From positions 15,225,501-15,289,500 of the forward strand of contig NC_079881.1 in assembly GCF_029227915.1 (NCBI RefSeq): a DNA stretch of 64,000 nucleotides, in the 5' to 3' direction. Shown one piece after another: positions 42,138-52,705 of this stretch. The position numbers and the translations under genes are program-made. Below the pieces are notes generated by a model. The model had not been told where the DNA came from. It ran no database searches and worked only from the letters and a program-made list of their open reading frames with translations. Origin of the DNA: Hydractinia symbiolongicarpus. Its lineage: Eukaryota; Cnidaria; Hydrozoa; Anthoathecata; Hydractiniidae. Within the stretch, counting starts at the first letter, position 1. Each line of letters begins with the position of its first letter.

Positions 42138-45100
42138 TAGTAAATTATATACAGCTGTCTCAGCGCCAGTAGCAGCAACTCGCGATGCTCTTGCAGGTCG
42201 ACTACAGAGCGTGCGAGACACTGTTAGGCATTATTATAACAGGGCGAGGGAGCAAATTGCTGGAAGGGCAACACTGCACGATGAAATCGAGAGAGAAGCG
42301 CGAGAGGACTTTTACGATGCTGGAGACATACAAGACGAATACAGCGGAGTCAAAGACATCAAGCACATGTTCCCACAAGAGAAAAACCGATCCGAAGGCG
42401 TCGAAGACATTCAGCATATTTTTGATGAAAATGACACACAGATGTTGGAAATCGTGTCAAGACATGGCGGTTCAACAGCAACGCGGAACATAGTTCTAAG
42501 AACCTTAATCAGCCACTGGCGGAGGCCATCATGCGAAAAATTACGCCCTACATAGACATGAGAGTCAAGGTAGTCTACAGTTCTGCTTACACCATCTACG
42601 AAGCAGGAGGTGGTACGGCTCCTTATCACAAGACCAAGTGAAGCGAAGAATAGCTTACGAGCCTAGCTGACATCGAAGCCTTTATCGAAAAATGCGAAAT
42701 GCAGCGATTAGATTTAGGAGATAACGAGTTTTGGGGGAAGGCGTACTTGCCACCAGAAAGAACAATCGAGACCCCAGGATCGTACGAAGGGAAAATAGTC
42801 TTCCAGCATGTGCAGATCAAGATCATCTCCACAAGGGAGCCCCTGTTAGGCTGTGGACCTTTACCAGACTGGTTGCGAAAGAAGAGGTGCATCTACAGCT
42901 TTGACAAGGAGGATGAGAGAACCGACAATTTGTGTGTCTGGAGATGTCTTGCCGTACACTACCGTGGAGAAAGAGAGCAGCGCGAGAAACGTGTCACGAG
43001 ACCAGCTCTCGCAATAGCACGCGAGTACTACGAGAATCCTAAACTGAAGAGGGAAGAAGTACGTGCTACGAAGCTTGTTGACTTCGAGGGCATAGCGAAG
43101 CGTTTCAAGATCAACATCAGAGTCCTTGAACCCAAGACCAACTCTGAGAAAGCGCCATGGAGACTCGTGTACGGTCAGAATCAATACAAAAAAGATTTAG
43201 ACACAATCAACCTTGGTATGCTGGATGGACACTGTTTCTACATCAAGGATTTAGACGTACTGGCACGACAGAAATGGGAATGCGAAGCCTGCAGGCAAAT
43301 GTTTACAAGCAGCGGAGATCTTACGAGACATAAGAAGATATGTGCAGGAAAAAAGCAGACTATCATCTGCAAAGGCAAGAAGGTCAAGCGCATGCCTAGC
43401 AAGTCAGAGAAGGTCTTTTACGGTGAGGGCTTTAGCTATGACGCTTGTAAATGGCTCGAGCACATGTCGAGGGAAACTGGAAGGCACATTCATCACGCAC
43501 TCTGTGGGCATGGAGGAGAACGAGTCATACGCTACGGGGAGAAAGAAAATGAGGTCTACAAGGTAGACGGCTATGAGCCTCAGACCAGGACAGTCTATGA
43601 GTACCACGGTTGCAAGTGGCACGGATGCCCCTGCCAAGGAACAGCAAACATAAACAGATATAGGACCACCAAGTCTAAGGAGGAAGGCATCCGAAAACTT
43701 GGCTACAACGTCGTCGTAGTGTGGGAGTGCGAGAGCCCACCCAAAGCCAAGAGGTACTTTAAGAAAGAATTTCGACCCTATCCTCACTACATCGTGTTTG
43801 ATTTCGAGGCCCTCCTAGCACCTTTACACCAGCGGCAAACATCCGATCTAACATATATATCGGAGCATGTGCCGGTCAGCGTCGCTATTCACGATAGTCT
43901 GAACGGAGATCCAACGTTCCTGGAGCACGATGATCCTAAGATGTTGGTTAAACGGTTTGTGGAGCAGCTCGACAAGAGACATGCCCTCATCGTGGAAGAG
44001 GTGGAGAGAATGTACCCGAGACCCAATGATTTTGACATGCTTCCAGATAAGACTCAGAAGGCATGGAACGAGTGGGTAAACCAAGTGGCCGTGATCGGCT
44101 TCAACAGTGGCAAGTATGACCTGAACATGATCAAGCGGTACTTTGTCGATCAAATTGCCAAACACGATAGCGAAAAGATCAACGTGGCGAAGAAAGACAA
44201 CGACTACATGTTCCTGACGACCTCGAGGTTCAAATTTCTCGATATCAAAAATTTTATAGCTCCTGGCATGAGCTACGACCTATGGTGCAAGTCTCTGGAT
44301 TGCAAGCTCGAAAAGCTGGTGTTCCCCTACGAGTGGCTGACGAGCTATGACAAGCTAAACCACGTCGGCCCGTGGAGCACAAGAACTTCTATAGCAGTCT
44401 TACTGGGAAAAACACCCTCTCTCTTGATGAGTACGAAACATTCCGTGCAGAGTTTTACAAGCGAGGCTGCGTCACCATGATGGACTGGTTGTGTAAGTAC
44501 AATCTAGCCGACGTGGAACCTTTTATCGAAGCTGTGGACAAGACAAGGTTGCAGTACTTCGACGACGCGATAGACATTTTGAAAGACGCAGTAAGCATTC
44601 CAGGCGTATCGATGCGCTACGTCTTGAACAAGTCTCTACGACTGAATCCAAAGCTAGAGCTATACGCTCCAGGAGAACCATGCAAGCACAAGTGTGAAAG
44701 CAAACCGTGCAAAGGGGAGGGCTGCGAGGCGTGCAAGAAAGCTCGCGAACAGTGTAAAGAGTGTGAGGGTAACGTTTGCGAGGTGTGTAACGGCAGGCCA
44801 TGCGAGGGTTGTGGTGGAAAGAAAAAGAAAGGTGAGAATTGCGAGACGTGCAAGGGGAAAAAGTGCAAGACATGCAGGGGGAAAAAGTGCAAGACATGCA
44901 AAGGAAAATGTGCAGGAGGATGCAAAGGAAAGAGTTGCAAGGCGTGCAAAAAGGTGCAAAAGGCTTGCACTGAGTGCACGAAGAATGAGGCGTATGAACT
45001 GCTTCAAACGGGCATGGTGGGGGGGGGGCTGCCATCGTGTTCTGTAGGTACCACGAAAGAGACGTGACGGGTATCAGATCCCATATCTACCAGGAGCCAC

Positions 45101-46349
45101 GGAAGTGCAAAACTAATTTGGGGCTTGACGCGAACATGCTGTACCCGAGTACGTTGATGCAAGACTTTCCTTTTGGGAAGGAGAAGCTGATCAAGATCAA
45201 CCCACCCACGGCTGAGCACAACATCAGACTGTTGACAGAAGGGGTTCAGAGCGGCAGCTTATTCGGTTTTGCACAGGTCAACATCGAGGTCCCCCTGGAA
45301 CTGTATGACAAATGGCTCCGCTATTTGTGGTCAAGGAGATACCCGACGATCAAATCCCTGAGCACATGCACGAGTACCTAAAAGCAACAAGGCGCAAACG
45401 TATTTCAGGCACACGTAAGCTTCTAGGGTTGATGAAAGCTAAAAAGATCTTGTTGTACACTCCGGTGCTAAAGTGGTATCTCGACCATGGCCTGAAGGTG
45501 ACAGCGTTTCACCAGTTCATCAAGTACAAACGAGGTAAGCCATTTGCATGGTTTCCGGAAGAAATTGCGGATGCACGACGACAAGCCGATCGTATTGCGG
45601 GAGATACAGCCAAGCTGAAAGGGAACTCGTTCTATGGGAAAATGATCGAAGATCTAGCGAGGCACGCCAACACCAGCTTTTCGAGAGATGAAAAGAAGGT
45701 GGATGCAGCAATGAGATCGCCATACCTTGAAGATCTTGAAGAGATAGGTGATGCTTACGAGATCCGAGAAGGAAGGAAAAAGGTGCATATCGACATAGCA
45801 TACCAGTGCGGCATTGCGGTGTACCAGCTGGCCAAATTGCGCATGCTGGAATTTTACTACGACTTCATTGACAAGTACGTGGATTGTCGAGAGTTTGAGT
45901 ATGTGTATATGGATACGGACAGTGCCTATTTTGCCATCTCTGGAGAAGAGTTACGAGATGTCGTTCGCCCTGAACAGCTTGACGAGTACGACAAAGACGT
46001 GAAAAACTGGCTCGTCACTGATAAGTACTCGAGTCGAACAGGAGGGCTATTCAAACCGGAATTTATCGGGTTTAGAATGATCGCTTTGACAGCAAAGTGT
46101 TACTTTGTGGAAGGAAAGAAATGCACAAAATTCTCCTGTAAAGGCATGTCGAAGAAGCAGAACGCTATGACATGGGAGAGGTATAAGAATGCGTTGAATG
46201 GCTCTATTGACACTGCAAAAAACGTAGGTTTCCGGGTGCGCAACCAGGGGATGGTTACGTACGAACAAAACAAGCTGGGCCTCTCGGCGTTTTACGATAA
46301 GCGGAAGGTGCAAGCTGACGGCGTACATACCTCCCCTCTTATGTTGTGA
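42115..46349 (+). pseudogene. polB: Protein-primed family B DNA polymerase (4 frameshifts, 2 stops)
   Basis: Begins MSWFKN inside the TIR and ends TGA at 46347. Compared with element A: two indels (-7 and +21) at ~42450-42500; in-frame TGA and TAG at ~42640-42655; a one-base loss near 44371; an indel in a G10 run near 45020; and a 10-base loss near 45313. Motifs remain readable: C2H2 finger (43278-43345), KWHGCPC (~43615), exonuclease DFEALL (~43800) and FNSGKYDLN (~44100), polymerase GLDANMLYPS (~45122), KGNSFYGK (~45620) and YMDTDSAY (~45905). The cysteine-rich segment before motif A (44685-44985) is about 65 residues longer than in element A. Not functional as it stands. Confidence 0.9.
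44685..44985 (+). repeat. Cysteine/lysine-rich CxxC repeats inside polymerase
   Basis: Codes for a run of CK-G/K-C units (for example CKGKKCKTCRGKKCKTCKGK) with roughly two dozen cysteines. Internal near-copies of gggaaaaagtgcaagacatg lie at 44857 and 44878. Element A keeps only the outer parts of this segment (35600-35690). It looks like slippage expansion of zinc-knuckle-like units just before polymerase motif A. Confidence 0.75.
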
Positions 46350-46407
46350 ATAGTGAGGTTTCTCCGTCCAGAGTTTTGTGAAGTACCACTTCACAAAAAG
46401 TAACAAG

Positions 46408-46906
46408 ATGGAGGACAGTAAAAAAATGTACACAATGTAAGCGACCCCAATCACTAGACAACTTCAAGATCCAACGCAACGGGCAACGATCGAAATGGTG
46501 TATCAAATGCCTCGATGTTAACAAGGTGTGGCAGGAACGTACAAAGTGTCCGCATCAAAAACGAAGAAACCAATGTCCTATATGCGACTTCCCTGGGTGT
46601 CAGTATAACCGCATTCTAGCCATGATTCACGCTGCTCTAAGGTATGATACCGAAATAGCCTCTACGGAGTACCTGGGGTGCGGTATTTGCACATTTATCG
46701 GTCATATCCAGGATCAATTCAAGGACGGGATGAACTGGGGAAACCGGGGGCAGTGGCAGTTTGATCACAAGGTGCCACTAAAATACAGAGAGAACGGAGA
46801 ATACCCCAGCGAGAAGGTGCAAGTAGCAAGGCTCCACTATACTAACATGCAGCCTATGTGGGTCGCGGATAACCAAACGAAAGGCCGTCGGTATATCTCC
46901 GAGTAG
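46408..46906 (+). pseudogene. HNH endonuclease (one-base insertion near start)
   Basis: The counterpart of 33655-34149. The ATG at 46408 follows aacaag. An A7 run at ~46420 has one A too many relative to the reading frame of the first CxxC, so the frame shifts after about six codons; the rest, including FDHKVPL and LHYTNMQPMW, is open to TAG 46904. A hairpin TTTTGTGAAGT-acc-ACTTCACAAAA lies just upstream. Because the lesion is in a homopolymer, it may be a base-calling error and the gene may be intact. Confidence 0.75.
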
Positions 46907-47610
46907 AATGTAGCCTGGCGTGGTTGATCAAATTTGGACTTGTAAGTCGCATTGAAAAAAATTTGTGTTTTTAAATTTTCAGACAGCTTCGAGTCACTCC
47001 TCATCAGTATGAAGCGGTAGCAACAAGATAAAACTCATTTGCCTCATCCATTCAAAAATTATAAACACATTTCTGAATAATCAAGAGGTTTTCTGTATGA
47101 TGTGCAAACGAGCTAGCCGGTGATGCGTAAATTTTCACACAGGTAGTACTCAAGGTGATACTGAATAGCCTTTATACGAAGCTCAAATTATAGTAAAATT
47201 GTGGGAGCAGGTTTAGATCCTGGCGGAAGGTTAGGGGTGCGCGGGCGAGAGCACGTCCTAGCTGGAAGCGGCCGTCTCGCCCCGGTTTCTCCCACACACT
47301 ATGCCACGACGGGAAAAATTGCGCCAAAATGCCAGTTAAATGTCAGTGCAAGGAACGGCCTCTGAAAGTGCTCACTTTAAAATGTGGGTTTCGTTAATGC
47401 GTAGTACAAGCACGACATTCTGTATAGAGTATAAAGAGCAAGTACGCTAAGCCTGCAAAGCAGGACAGCAATGAAAAACACCTTGGATATGGTGAACCAA
47501 AGGCTCTGAGTGGTATACTCACAGAATCAAAAACCCTCTGGGTTCAAACAACAAAAAACAACAAAAACCTAGAGGGTTCCCTTGCGAGGGTTTTGTTTTG
47601 AAAAATAAAA
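46907..47610. other. ~700-bp conserved non-coding region (element B copy)
   Basis: The same block as 32977-33654, reversed. It has no ORF over 60 codons on either strand. The arms GGGCGAGA (47243-47250) and TCTCGCCC (47275-47282) are retained. 'gtatagagtataaagagcaagtac' and 'gcctgcaaagcaggac' are unchanged between copies. Unknown role. Confidence 0.6.
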
Positions 47611-48246
47611 ATGATGAACGACATAGGCCTCACTATGGCAATAATTCTTCCGTACGTCTTGATCGTGCTCTGCTTTTTGCGTTATAGAAGGCTTCTAATA
47701 AAGATGAGCGAGATTACAGCTATATTTGATGTTGTAGACACACCTGCGGAAGCCTTTCAACCCAAAGAAAAACCTATCGACTAATGTCAAGCCTTAAAGG
47801 ATGCTATACGCAAAGGCAAACAGCATCTCTTACCGAACAAATGTACCGAAAGATTTGTCGACAAAGCTCCAGATGAGGTGATCGAAAAAGCGTACGCCGA
47901 CTATGTTCAACGAGAGCTCCACGATAAGGGAAAAAAGACCGCCAAGGCACTATCTTCACATGCGATTAGCATGTACGCGAAGGACGTAGGTAATGTTGTT
48001 CAACTCGATAGTGCGGAGGGTCTGAAAAAAGACATCGAGGAAGATCCGATTGTCAAGGACTCCATGACAGATTTGGGGATCCTTGTGTACTCTGCCTTTG
48101 GAAAATTTCTAGCGCCACTCTTGGTTGCTGCTCATACCATTAATCACACTTTAGCTCATGTGTCCAAGACAGATGAAAAGCGAGATGACGAACAGCAAGA
48201 AAAATATGGGAAACAGTCTTTCGAAGTTTTATATGAGCAATCGTGA
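47611..48246 (+). pseudogene. Gene Q: membrane-anchored helical protein (one stop)
   Basis: Starts MMNDIGLTMAIILPYVLIVL after aaaataaaa, with one in-frame TAA at 47782 (lysine codon in element A). The rest is open to TGA 48244 and about 80 percent like the A copy. It confirms the original start that is mutated in element A. Confidence 0.6.
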
Positions 48247-48463
48247 AAATATTGATCGTATAAGCAAGGGGGAAATGGGCAGAATAAATGCACGGTACAC
48301 AGATTGGTGCAGCATTTACGGTGACTCCCACTCACGCGGTTGGGTAATCCTGACACCAGAAGCTGATCGCTCTCCACCACAGGCTGAGCACAACATCAGA
48401 CTGTTAAAAGGTTTGAAGAGAGACAATCGCTACTCTACACGATGGTCTGTAGGTCTTTGGTGA
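48233..48463 (+). CDS. Gene S: 76-residue ORF, longer than in element A
   Basis: Starts MSNRENIDRISKGEM inside the end of gene Q. Beyond the part shared with A, the ORF contains AEHNIRLL encoded by gctgagcacaacatcagact, which is identical to part of the polymerase gene at ~45212. The longer end may therefore be a patchwork of copied fragments. Function unknown; may be spurious. Confidence 0.35.
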   Translation: MSNRENIDRISKGEMGRINARYTDWCSIYGDSHSRGWVILTPEADRSPPQAEHNIRLLKGLKRDNRYSTRWSVGLW

Positions 48464-48656
48464 AGGTATGGGAGAATTTTGAGCAAAACTTAGCTCTACT
48501 AGAAAAGTCGAAATTTCACTGATTCGTCGGGGCCACTACGAGGAAATTTTGTAAAGCTTAAAACTTTACAAAACTTAATTTTTAACCCAAACGTGCCTTC
48601 GGTCGTTTAAAACTACTATTTTTCCAACCCATGTGGGTAAGTCTCCAACTAAATAA
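48464..48656. other. Non-coding insert specific to element B
   Basis: About 190 bp not present in element A, where genes S and P overlap. It contains a hairpin TTTTGTAAAG/CTTTACAAAA (48549-48575) of the same kind as other gene-end hairpins. No ORF. Confidence 0.5.
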
Positions 48657-49025
48657 ATGAGTGAAGAACAATCTAACCAAGTCATAACCAAGAAGAATGA
48701 GGGTCGTGTTGCTGCTGGCAAGAGACTTGCTGAATAGAATCGCAAGAACAGGGCTGACTTACAGAAGAACGTGGGAAAAAGTACTTCGCAAGAGGGTCAG
48801 GAACCTGTCGCAGGTCCTCACAAGTTCCGGGACAGTGCATATCTCTATGGCGCTGGAGGTATTGCCGTACTTACCGGTTGCGTGGCAGCCTATTACATAC
48901 GTAAGAAGCCTGCTGAAACCCCAGAGCCATCGCCTAGCGGCTCCACAGGAGTACGTGCGCCTCAACCCACGCGAAAGCAAGAGCCCGAGCGTCAGCCTGA
49001 TATTGACATTTTCAAGATGCGATAA
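48657..49025 (+). pseudogene. Gene P: single-pass membrane protein (one stop)
   Basis: ATG 48657 after aactaaata. An in-frame TAG at 48735 interrupts the N-terminal half. A membrane span (GAGGIAVLTGCVAAYYI) and basic proline-rich tail follow, ending FKMR like element A (FHMR). The tail has the GC-rich micro-insert at 48931-48951 (read as PSGSTGV) and no PTAP. Confidence 0.6.
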
Positions 49026-49034
49026 CCTTAATAA

Positions 49035-49276
49035 ATGAGCAGCAAAGAGTATCAGAAAGAAGTCGTCGATTCCTTGTGGGAATCTTTCAGACTAGTATCC
49101 TATACTATTGTCTTGGCGCTAGGCGCGAAAAGGCTCTGGGAGTTTCTAGACCGGGGGCCAAGATGGACATGGAGGACGGCTTGAAGCTCGCTGGCTATAT
49201 GACAGGAGCGATATTATTCGACGATTACGCGATAAAACAAGGGTGGTATAAGCGTTCCATGATGCCTCCAAAATAG
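49035..49276 (+). pseudogene. Gene O: small protein (frameshifted)
   Basis: ATG 49035 after cttaataa. The first ~34 codons read to WEFLDRGP, then the homologous continuation (KMDMEDGLKLAGYMTGAILF to MMPPK) is in another frame. Two halves of roughly 35 residues with a weak hydrophobic centre. Unknown family. Confidence 0.45.
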
Positions 49277-49416
49277 TTGACCAAGGAGAAGACTACACTA
49301 TACAAATACCCAACCAATGTGGGCAAGCGAGAACATTAGAAAAGGTAACCGCTTCATCTCTAAGTAAGCACCCTACAAGGTTTGTGTCTGCCCAAGGCAA
49401 ACACGAGTGAAATAAA

Positions 49417-50013
49417 ATGACTCTAGACATTGTCAAGGAGCCGCATACGGCAATCTTCACCGGACCGACAAGTTGTGGCAAGACGCAGCGTGTCCTGGAT
49501 TTGCTTGAGAACGAGTATAGGCAGCATTTCGACAACATTGTCATTCTCCGCCCTACAATCCGCTGGAACAAGACCTATCAAGAAAGATCCTCGCTATGGA
49601 GGGATGACTACGTGTTCCTGGTGGAGCCCAAGGAGCAGCTGTTCGAGTGGATCCAAAAACTGTCGTCGTTGCTGGCGGGCGAAGAGACGTTGTTTATCGT
49701 TGACGATATGATAGCTGACGAGAGTCTCGACAAAAAACGTCAATCCCTGCTTGAGCTTGCCATCAGTGGTAGACATCGCAAACACAGTCTCTGGCTACTC
49801 ACTCAAAGCTACACGGGCATTCCGAAGAACCTTCGAAGGCAAAAAAAGCAGTTGTTCATGTGGTACCCCCACGAACGATCGGATTTGAAATTGATCGACG
49901 AGGAAACAAACATGATCAGCGACTGGGAAAACATCAAGGCTCAGCTGAAAAAGTCCAAGCACGCTTGCCTTTGGATCAGACTTGAGCACCCCAGGACTTG
50001 GAAAATTTTTTGA
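49417..50013 (+). CDS. FtsK/HerA-type DNA packaging ATPase
   Basis: 198 residues, intact. Walker A GPTSCGKT at 14-21 and Walker B LFIVDD at ~90-95. About 90 percent identical to 31006-31596, with most differences conservative. The start follows gtgaaataaaATG. Conservation in both copies fits protein-level constraint until recently. Confidence 0.92.
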   Translation: MTLDIVKEPHTAIFTGPTSCGKTQRVLDLLENEYRQHFDNIVILRPTIRWNKTYQERSSLWRDDYVFLVEPKEQLFEWIQKLSSLLAGEETLFIVDDMIADESLDKKRQSLLELAISGRHRKHSLWLLTQSYTGIPKNLRRQKKQLFMWYPHERSDLKLIDEETNMISDWENIKAQLKKSKHACLWIRLEHPRTWKIF

Positions 50014-50059
50014 GTTCTGTCCCAAGCAAGATTGTTAAAATTATTCCAAAAACTACAAG

Positions 50060-50275
50060 ATGAAAAATATTGAGATAAATCGTCTTTTCAGATCCCTTCC
50101 AGCCCGTTTTAAACAAAACCGCGAGCAGCTCAGGAATAACAACGGCAACCCCCACGATATCTTCATCTCTCTCGAGGGACTCAAGTGGATGGAAAGGAAT
50201 ACAAGAGACCCCGATATTCGAGGTAGACTGCGAGCACTTATAGATGCATATAGCACGACGGCTTCGTCCTATTAG
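50060..50275 (+). CDS. Gene M: 71-residue basic protein
   Basis: Intact. MKNIEINRLFRSLPARFKQN, then a basic middle and RDPDIRGRLRALIDAY end. The start follows a short gap after the ATPase stop, on the same strand. No domain recognised. The region 50275-50389 to BRO has a hairpin (TTAATGTGA-type) and no gene. Confidence 0.55.
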   Translation: MKNIEINRLFRSLPARFKQNREQLRNNNGNPHDIFISLEGLKWMERNTRDPDIRGRLRALIDAYSTTASSY

Positions 50276-50389
50276 ATGGTGCCCTGAGGTAAGTATTAAT
50301 GTGAGCCACAGGTTCACATTAACTAGCACGTTTCAAAGAGCACCGTTCATGCAACATGATCCCCGAAATTCCAAAAACTCACAAGCAAA

Positions 50390-51202
50390 ATGTCTCTTGT
50401 GGTTGATTACTTTAAAGGAAAGCAAGTCCGATCATTCTTTGTTCAGGATAAAGGTCAATGCATCGTAGCCTCCGATGTTTGGAGAGCCGCGGGCTATAAG
50501 CGGGAAGCGGGAGTAAAAGCTATTCAGAGACTTGTCCCCAACAAGTACAAAATGCGGAAAGGTGACGCTGTTGTTGACCTCCAGAGGGTGGACATATCTG
50601 TCCACCCCCAGCAAGATACAGTTTTACTAACGGAGCCAGGCCTTTATTGCTTCCTCTTGAGGTGTGGCAGACCTGAAGCAGCACCATTTTTGGATTGGGT
50701 TGTTGAAGAGGTTTTACCTCGAGAGGTCCGCAAGCTTACTGGAATTGTAGAAGAAAATCAAGCGGCGCTGGCTCTGCTCAACGACGAATTGGAGGACAAA
50801 GATCGTCAAATTTTTACCCTAGAGGAAGATGTTGACGACAGAGATCGAACGATAGCCGTACAAGAGCAAGAAATTGAAGAACTACATAACCGAGCCGTTC
50901 CTCGCCTTGAGGACCCTAGAAAGGATAACGGGATGGTTATAATCCAAAAGAATAACAACGATAAATATCCGTATGTTGCTATATGTGGGCAACAGGGCTA
51001 TGTAGCGCAAAAGATTCGCAACAAGTTAACAGATCATCCCAACGGTCAACTCGTCGTTCTTGCAGAAACTCCAAATGCCATTGTACATTACAACTGGCTC
51101 CGAGAGCGTGGATGCATCGAAGTAAATCCCAAACGTCCAAGGCACTTTCGAATAGGTCGTAATTATACACATCAGAGATTGATGGAGCTTGCCGAGATCT
51201 AG
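50390..51202 (+). CDS. bro: BRO-family protein
   Basis: 270 residues, intact, about 95 percent identical to 29799-30614: Bro-N (~1-114), acidic coiled coil, and C-terminal domain ending in NYTHQRLMELAEI. It converges with the integrase, with a TTTGTAAC/GTTACAAA-type hairpin in the 45-base gap (51203-51247). Confidence 0.88.
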   Translation: MSLVVDYFKGKQVRSFFVQDKGQCIVASDVWRAAGYKREAGVKAIQRLVPNKYKMRKGDAVVDLQRVDISVHPQQDTVLLTEPGLYCFLLRCGRPEAAPFLDWVVEEVLPREVRKLTGIVEENQAALALLNDELEDKDRQIFTLEEDVDDRDRTIAVQEQEIEELHNRAVPRLEDPRKDNGMVIIQKNNNDKYPYVAICGQQGYVAQKIRNKLTDHPNGQLVVLAETPNAIVHYNWLRERGCIEVNPKRPRHFRIGRNYTHQRLMELAEI

Positions 51203-51247
51203 GATTTTTTTTGTAACCCTGATAGATTACAAAAAAATATCTTCAGC

Positions 51248-52276
51248 TTACCACTCCTTAACATGCTCCGGAGGTACTTGAACATCCTCTGGTATCAGCA
51301 TCAACTCTTCTGAAACAAAGCTCCGCTCTTGCCCGTCTTGCAAGTAAAGCACACGGTTGTTTGGTTGCTGCTCGATGCGATCCAACCTATACGTCTTTTT
51401 GCTCCACCAAGCGTCTCTTCGCATCACCATGCTCCTCGCCTGGTTGCAGCAGGTAAAGGTAGAGGCCTGTTTCAGACAATGGCTTTTCTTGCTCCTGCGG
51501 AGCCGCCAGGCGATCAGGCCGCGGGTCTTTCGTAAGTGGGACTTCATCTAGCTTGATTGCCTTGTTGGGTTTCATACCGATCATTTCGGTCTTGGTATTG
51601 TTCATGCTTTTCACGATGGTGTACAAGTGCTTGACCCATGTGGTACTAGTTTATCAGTGACCAACTCTTGCGCGTCCTGGGACTTGAACAGTCTCTCCGC
51701 AAGCACCTTGTTATAGGACTCGACAAAGGCTGTAAACGTATGATGATATTTGGTGGTTGCGCGCTTAATCTCGACCCCTTTGCCCTCTAGCAGTTTTGTC
51801 ACATCTGACTTGAACTCACTACCGTTGTCGCACTGGAAGATCTTCGGATAGCGTAAAGGTCCTGCTTTGCCTCCGGGCTTTGCGTAAATGTCCTTGATCA
51901 TGTCAGCGACTTCGCTGGCTTTCTTCGTTCTCAATGGTCTAGCTACCTTGTAACGCGAGGCTACATCGATCCCTGTGAGGATATATTTGTATTTCGAGCC
52001 ATACAGGCGATCATGAGGCATGTAGAGCAAATCAAATTGGTGCATTTCATTAGGCCTTGTGATTGTAAAATGGGGGTAGTTGATGCGCTTGGGCCCCTTG
52101 ATATGTATGAGCCAGAGCAACCGACGAGATAGCCAGTGTACGACTTTCTTTTTGGGTAGTCCACTGTGCTCAGCGAGCAATTTAACAGCCTTCCGACCAG
52201 TCCAGAGATTTTCAGGGGTATAGTAAATACTGCTTAATTTTTTCGCCTCCTCTGGAGTAATGATATGTTTCGACAT
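51248..52276 (-). pseudogene. IN: DDE integrase (two frameshifts, one micro-insert)
   Basis: ATG 52276 is open through all three catalytic residues (HQFDLLYMP, QCDNGSEF, AFVESYNK). Then a one-base loss near 51648, and an 11-base loss near 51405. Between them, 24 bp (51491-51514) encoding RLAAPQE are inserted in frame relative to element A; another change adds a four-residue AKPG segment after DIY. The C-terminal tail is otherwise like element A. It cannot make the full protein as it stands. Confidence 0.88.
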
Positions 52277-52299
52277 GTTTATTACATGTCGAAAACATT

Positions 52300-52698
52300 T
52301 TACGCCCATTTGTACACTGCAAAACCAAGGAGGGCTAAGGATCCAACGATGAACGTTAGCTCACCGTCTCGTTGCTGCTTGCTGGGCGTGTAGAAGTCGG
52401 ATAACTTAGGAGCCTTCTCGATCGTTGCGATGTAATAGTCTCTCATACCTTCATCGAACTGCTTCAAGCTCTCTCCAGCTTGCCTTTTCAGCTCTCGTTG
52501 ATGGTTATACCAATCGATCTTTGCCTGCCTGTCACGTACCCACTGTGCTTGAGCAGCTTGCAGTTGTTCAATCGCCTTGTCGTGCCTTTTACGCTCGGCC
52601 TCACCATGGCCTGACACCTTACTGAACAAGTAATTTGATCCGCTAAACGCGAGGGCATTGATTATAGCCCCACCCGCGAGTACTAATAGGCTTGCCAT
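52300..52698 (-). CDS. Gene J: two-span small virion-type protein
   Basis: 132 residues, intact. I place the start at 52698 (taaaataaagATG) rather than 12 codons upstream, which overlaps the MCP end. An N-terminal hydrophobic span, a charged central helix (RQAKIDWYNHQRELKRQAGE), and a C-terminal span FIVGSLALLGFAVY. It follows the MCP by 7 bases. Confidence 0.65.
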   Translation of the reverse strand: MASLLVLAGGAIINALAFSGSNYLFSKVSGHGEAERKRHDKAIEQLQAAQAQWVRDRQAKIDWYNHQRELKRQAGESLKQFDEGMRDYYIATIEKAPKLSDFYTPSKQQRDGELTFIVGSLALLGFAVYKWA

Positions 52699-52705
52699 CT
52701 TTATT

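Noticed and set aside
45015-45030. Programmed frameshift at the G10 run in polymerase
   Set aside because: Element A has a normal frame here (ggagggcct); the run looks like a slippage or base-calling product.
44523-45035. 170-, 120- and 115-codon minus-strand ORFs opposite the polymerase
   Set aside because: They are antisense readings of the cysteine-rich repeat, which lacks stops on several frames because of its composition.
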